The position numbers and the translations under genes are program-made. DNA of 64,000 nucleotides from positions 1-64,000 of the forward strand of contig NZ_JBEQZJ010000019.1 of assembly GCF_045223415.1 (NCBI RefSeq), in the 5' to 3' direction. Below are positions 46,501-55,968 of this stretch, piece by piece. The stretch is from Hoskinsella mucinilytica (GTDB taxonomy: Bacteria > Bacillota_I > Bacilli_A > Erysipelotrichales > Erysipelotrichaceae). The first letter of the stretch is position 1, and the number at the start of each line of letters is the position of its first letter. Below the pieces are notes generated by a model, which saw only the letters and a list, made by a program, of their open reading frames with translations, searched no databases and was not told where the DNA came from.

Positions 46501-47051
46501 TCGATCTTCTGAATTTCGTGAGATGTACGGAATCCATCAAAGAAGTGAATGAATGGAACGCTTCCCTTAACAGCGGCTAGGTGAGCAACACCTGCTAGAT
46601 CCATCGCTTCCTGAACAGAGTGAGATGCAAGCATACATGCACCTGTCTGACGACATGCATATACGTCTTCGTGGTCACCGAAGATGTTCAATGCTCTTGT
46701 TGCTAATGCACGTGCAGCTACGTGGATAACTCCTGGTAAACATTCACCAACCATTTTGTAAATGTTTGGAATCATCAACAACAATCCCTGAGATGCAGTG
46801 AATGTCGTAGCTAAAGTACCAGCCTGTAATGCACCATGTACTGCTCCGGCAGCTCCACCTTCTGATTGCAGTTCAGCGACTTTTACAACGCTGTCAAAAA
46901 TATTCTTGCGACCCTGCGTAGCCCACTGATCCACAACCTCAGCCATTGGTGAAGATGGGGTAATAGGGTAAATCGCAGAAAGTTCGGTAAACGCATAGGC
47001 ACAATGTGCAGCTGCTGTGTTACCGTCCATTGACATAAATTTCTTAGTCAT
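43545..47051 (-). CDS. nifJ: Pyruvate:ferredoxin (flavodoxin) oxidoreductase
   Basis: Central anaerobic enzyme splitting pyruvate to acetyl-CoA and CO2 with electrons to ferredoxin or flavodoxin. 1,168 residues, the usual homodimeric length. The alpha domain starts MTKKFMSMDGNTAAAHCAYAF. Two 4Fe-4S clusters are in CIQCGICSFVCPH and CVGCGLCAVECPG (about 680-760). The proximal cluster and thiamine diphosphate region include SGSCPGCGETPYYKL and GGDGWAYDIGYGG. I start at 47051 because AAGGAGG lies seven bases upstream. Codon use is notably more biased than in neighbours, suggesting high expression. Confidence 0.98.
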   Translation of the reverse strand: MTKKFMSMDGNTAAAHCAYAFTELSAIYPITPSSPMAEVVDQWATQGRKNIFDSVVKVAELQSEGGAAGAVHGALQAGTLATTFTASQGLLLMIPNIYKMVGECLPGVIHVAARALATRALNIFGDHEDVYACRQTGACMLASHSVQEAMDLAGVAHLAAVKGSVPFIHFFDGFRTSHEIQKIEVMDTEVFKDMIDKEALAKFRKNALNPHTNPVTRGGAENDDIFFQGVEARNQHFDAIPDIVADYMKKISEITGREYAPFTYYGAADAERIIVAMGSVTEAAKETIDALTAAGEKVGMIKVHLYRPFSVKYLTAVLPETVKKIAVLDRTKETGALGEPLYLDILAALKDKDIEIIGGRYGMGSKDTQPYHIAAVFAELAKDEMKNGFTIGINDDVTHLSLDADKNFTVPADYTSCLFWGLGSDGTVSANKSTVKIIGDNTDQYAQAYFAYDSKKAGGVTRSHLRFGNSPIRSTYYIGNADFISCSLDAYMFKYDMVKDIKEGGTFLLNTTFSKEEIIEHMPNRMKAQLAKKHAKFYIINATKIAQEIGMGRRTNTILQSAFFALNEQIMPYATAVDLMKAAAKKSYSKKGDAVVQLNYKAIDAGKDGIVEIAVDPSWAELPYDASRKLTGDEYFDNHVAVINGLEGYDMPVSAFTGDFLLDGSIRNNVAFEEKRTIAVQVPTWHPENCIQCGICSFVCPHATIRPFLLTEEEVKNAPMEFKTIAAMGKGVENLQYRIQVTPANCVGCGLCAVECPGKAGNKALEMVDINEKLDQEPLADYLFKHTEYKTEFFPTDTVKGSQFLMPYFEVSGSCPGCGETPYYKLVSQLFGKDMLVANATGCSMIYCSSTPSTPFVNDANGEGVAWANSLFEDNAEYGYGMALANNYKESRILKTMEDNMENVEPALKEAFAKYIEVHGDRDAEREIAPTIKELAAKSDIAMVKELADEDLITKSIWIVGGDGWAYDIGYGGLDHVLANDLNVNVLVLDTEVYSNTGGQSSKSSQAASIAKFAAGGKTTAKKDLGQIAMAYGHVYVASISMGANKAQTLKAIKEAESYDGPSLILAYSPCAEHGIKGGLANHQRTQAKAVECGYFDLYRYDPRKEQPLTIDSKEPDYDKMLDFMMTETRYSQLPKVKGETAYEMFEKTKKDAMKRHKRLLAIAKEEM

Positions 47052-47295
47052 TTGTTTTCCTCCTTGCATAACTTTATACTACATTATTATAAAACGATTT
47101 TATTTATTTTACTAGGGATTTTCTTTCTTTTTTCGTTGAATTTCCAACGTTTTTAACTCATTCTATCTCAAATGTAAATAATATCACATTAATTTACATT
47201 CATTGTAAGAAAATGAGTTCCAATGAAAGAAAAAGGTGAGGTTTCATGATATTTAGGTCTTTTATCCACCCTTGAATTCTTCTTATGATTCATGT

Positions 47296-47328
47296 AAAAA
47301 GATGGAATCTATCCGGATTCCATCTTTT
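47296..47328 (-). terminator. Terminator of the giant repeat-protein gene
   Basis: AAAAGATGGAATC pairs with GATTCCATCTTTT, followed on the minus strand by T5. Confidence 0.88.
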
Positions 47329-47334
47329 GTTATC

Positions 47335-50300
47335 TCATTCGATCACGATTTTTACTGTTTCATCTGCGGCTCGATAAAACATATCGGTACCGGAGTTGAT
47401 AATAAGCACTTCATTTGGATCTCCGTTTTGAATCTCAATGATTCCCTCCGGTTGTTGTGTTCCTTGATTGATCTGATAGCTGACATTATAATTAGTATCT
47501 TGTTCTTCTATCTGATACGTTCCATAAGCAAGATTTTCTATGGTGTAGGTGTATTGATTATCTACATCCAAAGAAATCAAACGATCATATTGTTCACCGA
47601 TGATACGCATAACAAAGCTTTCTCCATTTACCGGTGTTATGATTTGTCCCATAGCATCACGCATCTTCTTGGTCAATGTCATCGTTCCGTTTTCAACATC
47701 ATCCATCAAATTAATGATACCGATGATATTAGTTACATCCGGTAATGCAGTAAAGAAGGCTTCTTCTTTTAATTGAGCTGAATTTACCAAATAGCGAACT
47801 CGCTCAGCATCTTGTGTCATTTCTTTGATCTGATAGGTTCCGGCAGATAAATCAGTAATCACAACATGCCAATTATTCTCAGGCACAAGATCATAGACCC
47901 TACTGAAATTCGGTGCTGTTACCTCAAAACGATAAGTGTTTGGTGCAGTAGGTGGTAAATAGTTACCGTCCTTATCCAACATATATTTAAAGACTTCTAC
48001 TGTATTCAAATTGCTCAATCGCTCATTCAACACTTCTACTGTGTTTTTTTGTGCTCCTTGCACATAAACAACGCCTTCACTTGTTTCTTCACTACCATTG
48101 ATTCGATACGTCACACGATATGGGCTACTATCTAACTCACGTAGATGATATACCCCTTCTTTTAGATTCGCCAACAAATATTGAAAGTGATTTTGTCCAT
48201 TTAAGGTAATTCTCTGTAAAAAGTCCTGATTGTATACTTCAAGCATATAGACATCTCCATCTGCTGGCACACTTGTGCTACCATCTGCATTCTTGATCAA
48301 TTTAGAAAAGAAGATACTTGCTCGTTGTTCTTGACTCGCATTGATCATCACAACTTCATTGGTATTGCCCTTTACCTCTACGATGCCATAACTTGTTTCT
48401 GTTCCCCCATTGATGATATAACTGACCTGACCAGTTTCATTTCGCTCATCCAACACATAGAAACCATCTTCTAGTTGCGATAATGAAACAGTGAAATCAT
48501 TAGCGCTATTTAACGTATATAATTCATTAAACCCCGGTTTGGATACATGTAGCTGATAGCTTTGTTGTGGATCAGGTTTTCTAAGCTGACCGTTTTCTCG
48601 AACCATTTTTTCTACCTTGATGCTACCTTGTTTCAAAGTAGGCGCATTGATCATCACGACCTGATTGGCATTCTTTCTTACATCTACGATACCATTATTG
48701 GTTTCCGTTCCTCCATTGATGATATAGCTGACCTGATCAGATGCATTTCGCTCATCTAACACATAGAAGCCGTCTTCAAGATTGCTAAGTGATATCGTAA
48801 AATTGTTCGTGCTATCCAGTGTATATAACTCATTAAAGCCCGGTTTGGATACATGAAGTTCATAGCTTTGTTGTGGATCAGGTTTTCTAAGGCGTCCATT
48901 TTCCCGTACATATTTTTCTATTTGAATGCTACCTCGAGCAGTTGTTGATGAGGTATTGACCATGACCACTTGATTGGCATTGCCCTTTACCTCTACGATG
49001 CCGTTGCTTGTTTCCGTTCCCCCATTGACGATATAGCTGACATCATCCGTTGCATTGCGTTCATCCAATACATAGAAACCATCCTCAAGATTTGTGATAG
49101 ATACGCTAAAATCATTAGAAATATCAAGTGTATATAACTCTTGAAAGCCCGGTTTAGATACATAAAGTTGATATTGTTGTCTACTGTCAGGTTTTCTTAA
49201 CCTACCGTTCTCACGCACAAATTTTTCTATCTGGATGCTACCTTTTTCTGGATGATTGGCAGTATTGATCATAAGAACTGAATTCTGATTTCCCTTCACT
49301 TCTACGATTCCCTGACTGGTTTCAGATCCTCCATTGATCATATAGCTGACTTGATTTGTCGTATTACGTTCGTCTAGTACATAGAAACCATCTTCCAGAT
49401 GATTTAGATGAAGTGTGAAGTCATTGGCATCATTTAGCGTATACAGCTCCTGAAAGCCCGGTTTTGAAATATAAAGTTCATAACTTTCATTACAATCTGG
49501 TCTTGTTAGTTGTTGATTCACTCTTACAAATTTTTGGATATGCATTCCACCTACGCTTGTGCTTGATGGAGTATTGATGATGGTAATTTGATGTGCATCC
49601 CCTTGAACTTCTATGATAGCTCGTTGAACCTCACTTTGTGAATCGATGATATAGCTGACTTCATCTTTTGCATTACGTTCATTCAAAACATACGTGCCAT
49701 TTGCCAGGTCACTTACTTCCATCTTCCAATCATTGCCTTGATCTAAATAAAATAATTTTTGATATCCCGGCGCAGATAAATAAAATTCATAAGAATCCTC
49801 AGGAGAAGGTCGCATCAATTGTTGGTTCACCCTACGATATTTCACCATAGAGATGCTACCGCCTTTTGTTGTTTCTGTATTGATGACATCCACGCTATGA
49901 CTTGTATGAGCGACATCCACGATTGCTAAATCTCGTTCACTTTGTCCATCCACCACATAGGTTACACCTTCATGATCCATCTCTTTGATGACATAACTTC
50001 CTGCCTCTAAATTCGTCAACATCATCGTATACTCATTTGCTTCATTCAATAAAATCAAATTCTGATATCCGGGTCTGGATATATGAATACGATATTCTCC
50101 ATGTGTCGGCTTTACCAAGCTACCTTGTTCCCTCATCCATTTATTGATTCGTATACTTCCCTTATCTTGAGGCATAGGATTGATGACATTGACCGTATTG
50201 GCATTGTTCATTACATGCACGATACCTTTTTTCATCGGTGCCCCATTGTTCACTACATATCGAACATCCGCTTGCCCATGTTCCTCTACGACCTCATACC

Positions 50301-53300
50301 AACCATCTTTCAAATTACGAATAGATGCATAAAAGTGATTGGCCTCATTCAATAACACACGATTCGTTTCTTGTTCTCCCTTCAACAATATCCAGAAAAC
50401 TTCCTCGGATTTTGGATAACAGTAGCATCCTTCCTCATCCTTCATCAATTTACAAATTTCAATGCTTCCCTGATGATTTTGACCTGCTTCATTGATGATC
50501 TTCACATGATTCTTATCCCCATTGACTTGGACCACAGCCTGCTTCTCTTCGATACCACCATTGACGATATAGCTTACATCTTCCCCTTTTACTTCTTTGA
50601 TTTCATAACTTCCTGCTTCTAAATCTTCCAATAATTGTTGATAGCTATTGCCTTCATGCAGATAAATGATTCGATAATAGCTTTTTCCTTTGATTTCTAT
50701 TTCGTATTCTTCCTCATTGTTTGGACGTCTGATACAATCACAATCATTCGATCTTATATACTTCTGTAATAAGATGCTTCCTTTATGACATGGACACTGA
50801 ATAACGATTTGTACCGTCATTTGTTTATGCTGTAAATTCACCAAACCTTCTTCCTGTTTTACATGATCGATGAAATAACAAACATCTTCTTCTCCTCTTA
50901 CCTTAAGTGAATACGTGCCATAAGGAAGTTTCTTTTGCATGCTCCATTGATTTTCTTTTGTAAAATGAAGTGTCTCTTTGATATCCTTACCACGTAGTTC
51001 TACCTCATAGATGGTATCCTGTTTGGGTGTAATCAAACTTTCTTCCTTACCTTGTTCCAATAATTGTAACGTCATCGTACCATAGTGAAGAGCTTCATTC
51101 AGTATATCCACACATACATGTTCCTCTTTCAATGAGAAACTACCTGATTCCATAGGTTTTGCGTTATTGATAACATAAGTGGCATTCCCACTTTCTTCCA
51201 TAACCTCATAATGACCCGGTTTTTGATGATGCAATACTTTGGTAAAGTCATTTTGTGCATTTAACTCAAACATTTGTTTTCTGCCTTTATATAATAGCGT
51301 AATGATAAAATGTTCATCGTTATCCGGCTTGGTTCGTTTCCCTGTTTCATCTACCATCCATTTGCTGATCGTGATATCCTGTTCGCATGTTCTCTTTTTG
51401 ATCACATTGATTTCTACAAATTCACCATTTAACTCTACACATACCATATCATCAAAATGCTGATCTTCTATCACAAAGCTGATATCCTCTTTCCCACATT
51501 CTGTAATGGTATAAGAATCCGGTAATAAATCGCATAATTGTGCACAGAAGTCATTTCCTGCATGCAATACGATGCTCTTTGAAAAATGCTCTGCTGTGAC
51601 GACAAGAACGAATTCATCTAACGGATCTGCCGCAACCACCACACCGTCTTGCTCGATAAAGCCTTGGAAATGCAGTGTTCCGGTTTGACACTTATGATTG
51701 ATGATGGTCACATTGACATCTTCATCCACCAGATCCACGATAGCACTTTCACATGGAATATCATGAATGATATAAGATACTCTACCACAAGCCCCAAGCT
51801 CCTTGATCTCATAATGTCCACTTGGTATATCATAAAGACAAACACAGAAGTTGTTACGGATATCAAGAGTAACTTTACGTTTGAAACAATCACTTTCGAT
51901 CATGACTTCAAAGCTTTCAAAACGTTGAGGGCGAATATAATTTCCACAATCATCTTCAACGAGTTTTTCTAAACGCAATGCTCCGGTTTGTTCTTCTTCA
52001 TTGATGATGGTGATTTGTTTTCCTTCTCCTTCATATAGGAAGTAACCATTCTCTTGTTCACAACCATCTACCAAATAAGTCTTTGCATTTTGTGAAAGTT
52101 CTTTGATTTCATAGTGCTGATTATACAAATGATTGAAACATACACAGAAATCGTTATCTGCATTCAATTCAAAGATTTCATAGGTGTTTCTTCCACTTAG
52201 TAAGATCTTGAAACAATCTGTTTCTTGTGGTTTCACGATATGATTGCCTTTGCGAATTCTTTTTTCTACAACAACACCACCTGAAGTAGTTTCTTTATTG
52301 ATGATATCTACATAGATATCCTCTTTCCCTAAAGTAAAGCAAGCTGTTTCATATGGCTGTTTATTCAACAGATATCGTGTTTCACATGCTTCATCAAGTT
52401 CTTTGATTTCATAACATCCTTGCATCAGATCATCAAAATATACGCAGAAATCATTTTGTGCACATAGGGTATACGTATGACAGAAATCATTCCCTTTTAA
52501 TTCAAAACGATACTCTTCTTCTGCACATGGCATCATTTGATTGCCATATTCGTCTTCTATATATTTTGTGACTTTTACCATGCCGGCACAATCTACCATT
52601 TCATTGATGATCGTGATATGATGATCCTCATGATTCATCGTGATACGGGCAAAATCCGATTCTTCTCCATTAACTTGATAATGGATCGCAAATCCAAAAT
52701 TGTCTTTTTGAATAATGCGATACGTATCATCCGGTAATTGATCCAACAAGACACACCAATGATTATCTGCATTCAAATACACATGATAACAGTTTTCCTT
52801 CCCTTCTACCAACACCTCAAGATCCATGCCATCATAAGGCAATTCCATATGACCATCACAATCTTGTATAGAGGCTTCTATCTCCAAGATACCGCTTCGT
52901 TTTCGATGATTTAGAATACATACCTCCTCATTGCATTCTCCCATCGTGATATAAGCATCTTCCATTCTACATCCCTTAACAAGATAACATGCATCGTATT
53001 GTTGCGCTTCTTCCTCTTGGATATGGTATTCCCCGGCTTCTAATCCATCTAATAAGATACACCAGTTATTGCTGGCTTTTAAGGTGTAACATTCTTGAAA
53101 ACAAGGGCCTTGTACTTGAACATGAAAACATTCATCACGTTGTGGTTTGACGAGTTCTTTACAATGTGTTTCCTCATATTTACAAATTTTCAATGTCCCA
53201 CATGATTTTTTATCTACGTGATTGATGATCTTTACCTCATGATCACAGCCATCCATGATAAATCGTGCATTGCCACAGTTCTTACCACAATCGATTTGAT

Positions 53301-54876
53301 AATCGATGCGATAATCATCATTTTGACGTTGTTCTCTTATTTCATAACTTCCAAGCTTTAGATCATCAAAACATATACACCAATCATTTTCATAAGATAA
53401 GGTAAAAAACTCTTTACAGAAATAACTTGATAAGGTCACATCAAAACATTCATTGCGCTGTGGTTTTACCAAATCACCATAATGATTTCGAATATATTTG
53501 CATACTCGTAAGGAACCACTATTACGCCTTGAATTGATAATGGTAACACAATAGGTAGCTTCCTCATGTACTTGAATACAAGCACTTGTTCGTTCCATAT
53601 CATCATTGACGATATAGCTACTTACATAATCATGACTTGATGTTTCTTCAATCGTATAGTACCCATTACATAAAGATGCGATATCAACACAGAAATTATT
53701 ACTTTCATTCAAATTCAAGGTTTGACATAGACCACAACCTGCAATGGTTACTTGGAAGTTTTCCTCTTTCTTAGGTCTGGTTAGGCTTCCATCCTTATTA
53801 CGAATGAATTTACAAATTCTCAATTGACTGGTTTGTGTAGGAATACAGCTTTCCTCCATCGTGGTAATGATCATGACCTGATTTTCTCCACATTCACTTA
53901 CTTCCAGATTGGCATACCCTTTCTCACAGGAATCATTGACGATATAGCTGATATTCCTATCATCACTTTCTTCCACTACGGTATAATAGCCCGGTATTAG
54001 ACCATGCAAGGTCATACAGAAATCATTTTCCTCATCCAACCTAACCATCATATCTTGGCGATCAGTTATGACTCTTATCTCATAACAATCCAAACGTTGT
54101 GGTCTACATAGCTCACCAAGATTGTTTCTGATATATTTTGATATCGTTAAACTTGTATCAAAGTCAGCTTGATTGATCAGTTCTAAAACATTCTTTCCCG
54201 GTAAAAGCGAAAATGTCGTATCTTGTAGCTCACAGCCATTGAAACGATAGATGGTATCTTCCATCGCATCTATTTCACGAACCTCATAGCGACCCATACA
54301 AAGATCTGTTACACACATCTCAAAGGAATTACTTGCATCTAACGTGATGGTACGTGTCATCCCTTGTCCTTCTAAACAAACCATAAAACAATCATCCTCA
54401 TGTGGAGATTGTAGTTCTCCCTTCAAGGATATCTTCTTCACGATACACAATTCTGCGGGCTCAAGTCGTTCACTTACAATTTTGATCGTATAATGATCTG
54501 CGCCATCCTCGCTAAACAATCGTGCATAATCCTCTTGTTGACGCTCACCCTCTATCATATAGGATAAAGCCACTCCATCACCATTTACAATTTGATTCCC
54601 ACACTCATCGACCAACACAACATTGACCGTATTGGCAGATAAGCCTTCCACCAAGATACTTCCATTCCCATTCTCATCCAATAAAATTTCATAATGCTTG
54701 CACTCTTCCTGTGAATGACACAATTTTACAAACATGCTCTCCCCAAACAAACTAGGATCATTGCTTTGTGCTTCGATCGTCAAAGAATAGCTTCTTTCAC
54801 AAGGGTCATGTTCTATTGTTTCAAGAAAGCTAACATGAAACGCATTGGTTAAGACTTTCTGAAATCGTTTGCTCAT
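47335..54876 (-). CDS. Giant repeat protein of about 24 SpaA/Cna-B-like domains, no visible export signal
   Basis: 2,513 residues built almost entirely of repeats of about 100 residues. The repeat pattern is GS(I/L)xIxKYIRxxGxLxRP, then a strand ending near YTLxxxNDF, then LEDGxYxIxE, VSYxVNGG, and a closing VxIIN. This is the look of prealbumin-like Cna-B/SpaA beta-sandwiches. There is no signal peptide, transmembrane helix or LPXTG; the C-terminus ends plainly in VKIVIE. The isopeptide residues typical of surface Cna-B domains cannot be assigned with confidence. Repeats 1-10 are rich in Cys (NDFC motif in repeats 2-10), later ones are not. Start at 54876 from AAGGAGG. Function unknown. Confidence 0.85.
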   Translation of the reverse strand: MSKRFQKVLTNAFHVSFLETIEHDPCERSYSLTIEAQSNDPSLFGESMFVKLCHSQEECKHYEILLDENGNGSILVEGLSANTVNVVLVDECGNQIVNGDGVALSYMIEGERQQEDYARLFSEDGADHYTIKIVSERLEPAELCIVKKISLKGELQSPHEDDCFMVCLEGQGMTRTITLDASNSFEMCVTDLCMGRYEVREIDAMEDTIYRFNGCELQDTTFSLLPGKNVLELINQADFDTSLTISKYIRNNLGELCRPQRLDCYEIRVITDRQDMMVRLDEENDFCMTLHGLIPGYYTVVEESDDRNISYIVNDSCEKGYANLEVSECGENQVMIITTMEESCIPTQTSQLRICKFIRNKDGSLTRPKKEENFQVTIAGCGLCQTLNLNESNNFCVDIASLCNGYYTIEETSSHDYVSSYIVNDDMERTSACIQVHEEATYCVTIINSRRNSGSLRVCKYIRNHYGDLVKPQRNECFDVTLSSYFCKEFFTLSYENDWCICFDDLKLGSYEIREQRQNDDYRIDYQIDCGKNCGNARFIMDGCDHEVKIINHVDKKSCGTLKICKYEETHCKELVKPQRDECFHVQVQGPCFQECYTLKASNNWCILLDGLEAGEYHIQEEEAQQYDACYLVKGCRMEDAYITMGECNEEVCILNHRKRSGILEIEASIQDCDGHMELPYDGMDLEVLVEGKENCYHVYLNADNHWCVLLDQLPDDTYRIIQKDNFGFAIHYQVNGEESDFARITMNHEDHHITIINEMVDCAGMVKVTKYIEDEYGNQMMPCAEEEYRFELKGNDFCHTYTLCAQNDFCVYFDDLMQGCYEIKELDEACETRYLLNKQPYETACFTLGKEDIYVDIINKETTSGGVVVEKRIRKGNHIVKPQETDCFKILLSGRNTYEIFELNADNDFCVCFNHLYNQHYEIKELSQNAKTYLVDGCEQENGYFLYEGEGKQITIINEEEQTGALRLEKLVEDDCGNYIRPQRFESFEVMIESDCFKRKVTLDIRNNFCVCLYDIPSGHYEIKELGACGRVSYIIHDIPCESAIVDLVDEDVNVTIINHKCQTGTLHFQGFIEQDGVVVAADPLDEFVLVVTAEHFSKSIVLHAGNDFCAQLCDLLPDSYTITECGKEDISFVIEDQHFDDMVCVELNGEFVEINVIKKRTCEQDITISKWMVDETGKRTKPDNDEHFIITLLYKGRKQMFELNAQNDFTKVLHHQKPGHYEVMEESGNATYVINNAKPMESGSFSLKEEHVCVDILNEALHYGTMTLQLLEQGKEESLITPKQDTIYEVELRGKDIKETLHFTKENQWSMQKKLPYGTYSLKVRGEEDVCYFIDHVKQEEGLVNLQHKQMTVQIVIQCPCHKGSILLQKYIRSNDCDCIRRPNNEEEYEIEIKGKSYYRIIYLHEGNSYQQLLEDLEAGSYEIKEVKGEDVSYIVNGGIEEKQAVVQVNGDKNHVKIINEAGQNHQGSIEICKLMKDEEGCYCYPKSEEVFWILLKGEQETNRVLLNEANHFYASIRNLKDGWYEVVEEHGQADVRYVVNNGAPMKKGIVHVMNNANTVNVINPMPQDKGSIRINKWMREQGSLVKPTHGEYRIHISRPGYQNLILLNEANEYTMMLTNLEAGSYVIKEMDHEGVTYVVDGQSERDLAIVDVAHTSHSVDVINTETTKGGSISMVKYRRVNQQLMRPSPEDSYEFYLSAPGYQKLFYLDQGNDWKMEVSDLANGTYVLNERNAKDEVSYIIDSQSEVQRAIIEVQGDAHQITIINTPSSTSVGGMHIQKFVRVNQQLTRPDCNESYELYISKPGFQELYTLNDANDFTLHLNHLEDGFYVLDERNTTNQVSYMINGGSETSQGIVEVKGNQNSVLMINTANHPEKGSIQIEKFVRENGRLRKPDSRQQYQLYVSKPGFQELYTLDISNDFSVSITNLEDGFYVLDERNATDDVSYIVNGGTETSNGIVEVKGNANQVVMVNTSSTTARGSIQIEKYVRENGRLRKPDPQQSYELHVSKPGFNELYTLDSTNNFTISLSNLEDGFYVLDERNASDQVSYIINGGTETNNGIVDVRKNANQVVMINAPTLKQGSIKVEKMVRENGQLRKPDPQQSYQLHVSKPGFNELYTLNSANDFTVSLSQLEDGFYVLDERNETGQVSYIINGGTETSYGIVEVKGNTNEVVMINASQEQRASIFFSKLIKNADGSTSVPADGDVYMLEVYNQDFLQRITLNGQNHFQYLLANLKEGVYHLRELDSSPYRVTYRINGSEETSEGVVYVQGAQKNTVEVLNERLSNLNTVEVFKYMLDKDGNYLPPTAPNTYRFEVTAPNFSRVYDLVPENNWHVVITDLSAGTYQIKEMTQDAERVRYLVNSAQLKEEAFFTALPDVTNIIGIINLMDDVENGTMTLTKKMRDAMGQIITPVNGESFVMRIIGEQYDRLISLDVDNQYTYTIENLAYGTYQIEEQDTNYNVSYQINQGTQQPEGIIEIQNGDPNEVLIINSGTDMFYRAADETVKIVIE
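48325..49551 (-). repeat. Four recently duplicated repeat units (17-20) in the giant gene
   Basis: Four adjacent coding repeats of about 305 bp are far more alike than the rest, sharing SKPGFxELYTL, LEDGFYVLDER and NGGTETS segments almost unchanged. This points to recent tandem duplication or gene conversion and makes the copy number likely to vary between strains. Confidence 0.85.
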
Positions 54877-54962
54877 AATATCCTCCTTCTTATATAAGCA
54901 CATTTCTTATACATTTCCAGTATATGAGCCTACACGCAAAAAGTGACAGTTTCACACAAAAT

Positions 54963-54988
54963 AAAAAGCCCTTAATTCAATAAAGGCT
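54963..54988 (-). terminator. Terminator between the 43-codon gene and the giant gene
   Basis: AGCCTTT pairs with AAGGGCT, followed on the minus strand by TTTTTATTTT. It overlaps the small gene's last codons and separates it from the giant gene. Confidence 0.75.
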
Positions 54989-55103
54989 CTATTTGCATCA
55001 AGATATAAGGACTGTCCTGTTGCTTGATCAAGGTCACACGTATGATGATCACAGCACCTTCTACTGTGAGCTTACACACGATCGGTATCCGGATTTCATT
55101 CAT
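54972..55103 (-). CDS. Small protein, 43 residues
   Basis: A short frame beginning MNEIRIPIVCKL with an AGGGTG ribosome-binding site five to six bases before its ATG, and ending exactly at a Rho-independent terminator. The middle (about residues 15-26, GAVIIIRVTL) is hydrophobic but too short for a clear membrane helix; one Cys at position 10. It lies between two membrane-protein genes and the giant repeat gene, all on the minus strand. No family recognised. The signal plus terminator make coding plausible. Confidence 0.55.
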   Translation of the reverse strand: MNEIRIPIVCKLTVEGAVIIIRVTLIKQQDSPYILMQIEPLLN

Positions 55104-55170
55104 TGACATCACCCTGTTCTTTTCTAAGTTTATTCTATGTAGATTCTCAATGTTCTGTCAAGACTTTTTC

Positions 55171-55968
55171 TCACTCTTGGTCTTCTTTTCGCTGAATACA
55201 TCCTATATAATAGATAAAAAGCACAAGTGCACCACATTGAACGATAGAGAAAAAGAAAGCGAAAAAGAATGGCAATACCAATGCGGTATTCTGTAGCATC
55301 AACAGCCCCAAGCTTACCACATCAAGAAATGGTACATATCGAATCAATAATTCCGCCGGTAAATCATACAATGCTACATTCATCTGAAACTGAAAGACAG
55401 CTTGCATCAAATAACGATACCCGACAAATACGATAGCAAGAAGTAAACAGCTGTAAAATACCGGTTGATATTGATGAAAGATCGTTTTCAGACTTTGTCC
55501 CAGCATATGAATAACAGAACATGTTTTTCTCAATTGCTGTAGACAAAACATCTGTACCGGTATATAAAACAACACGACCAACACCAACAATAAATTTACA
55601 GCATAAGCTAAGATTCCCTGTTCATTGGATGAGGCAAGTGTAAAGGAAGCATATCCCAACACATTCATGATCATAAATAAAATGGTTTGTACAAGGACGT
55701 AGGTAACCACCATCTTTTTTGCATTCTGACAACATACTTCCTCTTGGCTTTTTTGAATCTTTATGGTCATCAAAGCCGGTATTGCTCCTGCCAAAAGATG
55801 TAACCCATACGTACCTATATACAAAAGCATCGTTTGATTCCATGAATACATCCATTGTGAAATCAACTGATAACATATCGCATAGATCAAGCATGCCACC
55901 ATCATCCAAACAGTATAAAGCTTTGCCTTTCCTCTGGTATCTAAAATCTCAAGAAAATGTTGCATCAT
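55171..55968 (-). CDS. Polytopic membrane protein, function unknown
   Basis: 265 residues with about six hydrophobic segments (around 18-37, 45-65, 88-108, 117-140, 163-183 and 225-253). It resembles no transporter family that I can name. Its start overlaps the stop of the next membrane protein gene by four bases, so the two are co-translated and perhaps form a complex. A short gap of 67 bp leads to the 43-codon gene. Confidence 0.8.
   Translation of the reverse strand: MMQHFLEILDTRGKAKLYTVWMMVACLIYAICYQLISQWMYSWNQTMLLYIGTYGLHLLAGAIPALMTIKIQKSQEEVCCQNAKKMVVTYVLVQTILFMIMNVLGYASFTLASSNEQGILAYAVNLLLVLVVLFYIPVQMFCLQQLRKTCSVIHMLGQSLKTIFHQYQPVFYSCLLLAIVFVGYRYLMQAVFQFQMNVALYDLPAELLIRYVPFLDVVSLGLLMLQNTALVLPFFFAFFFSIVQCGALVLFIYYIGCIQRKEDQE

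Noticed and set aside
47272..52737. Numerous plus-strand open frames opposite the giant gene
   Set aside because: They have no ribosome-binding sites, overlap the long minus-strand frame completely and read as antisense shadows of the repeat.
47335..54876. Regularly spaced repeats that might suggest a CRISPR array
   Set aside because: The repeats are about 300 bp, diverged, and maintain one open frame; they are protein-domain repeats without spacers.
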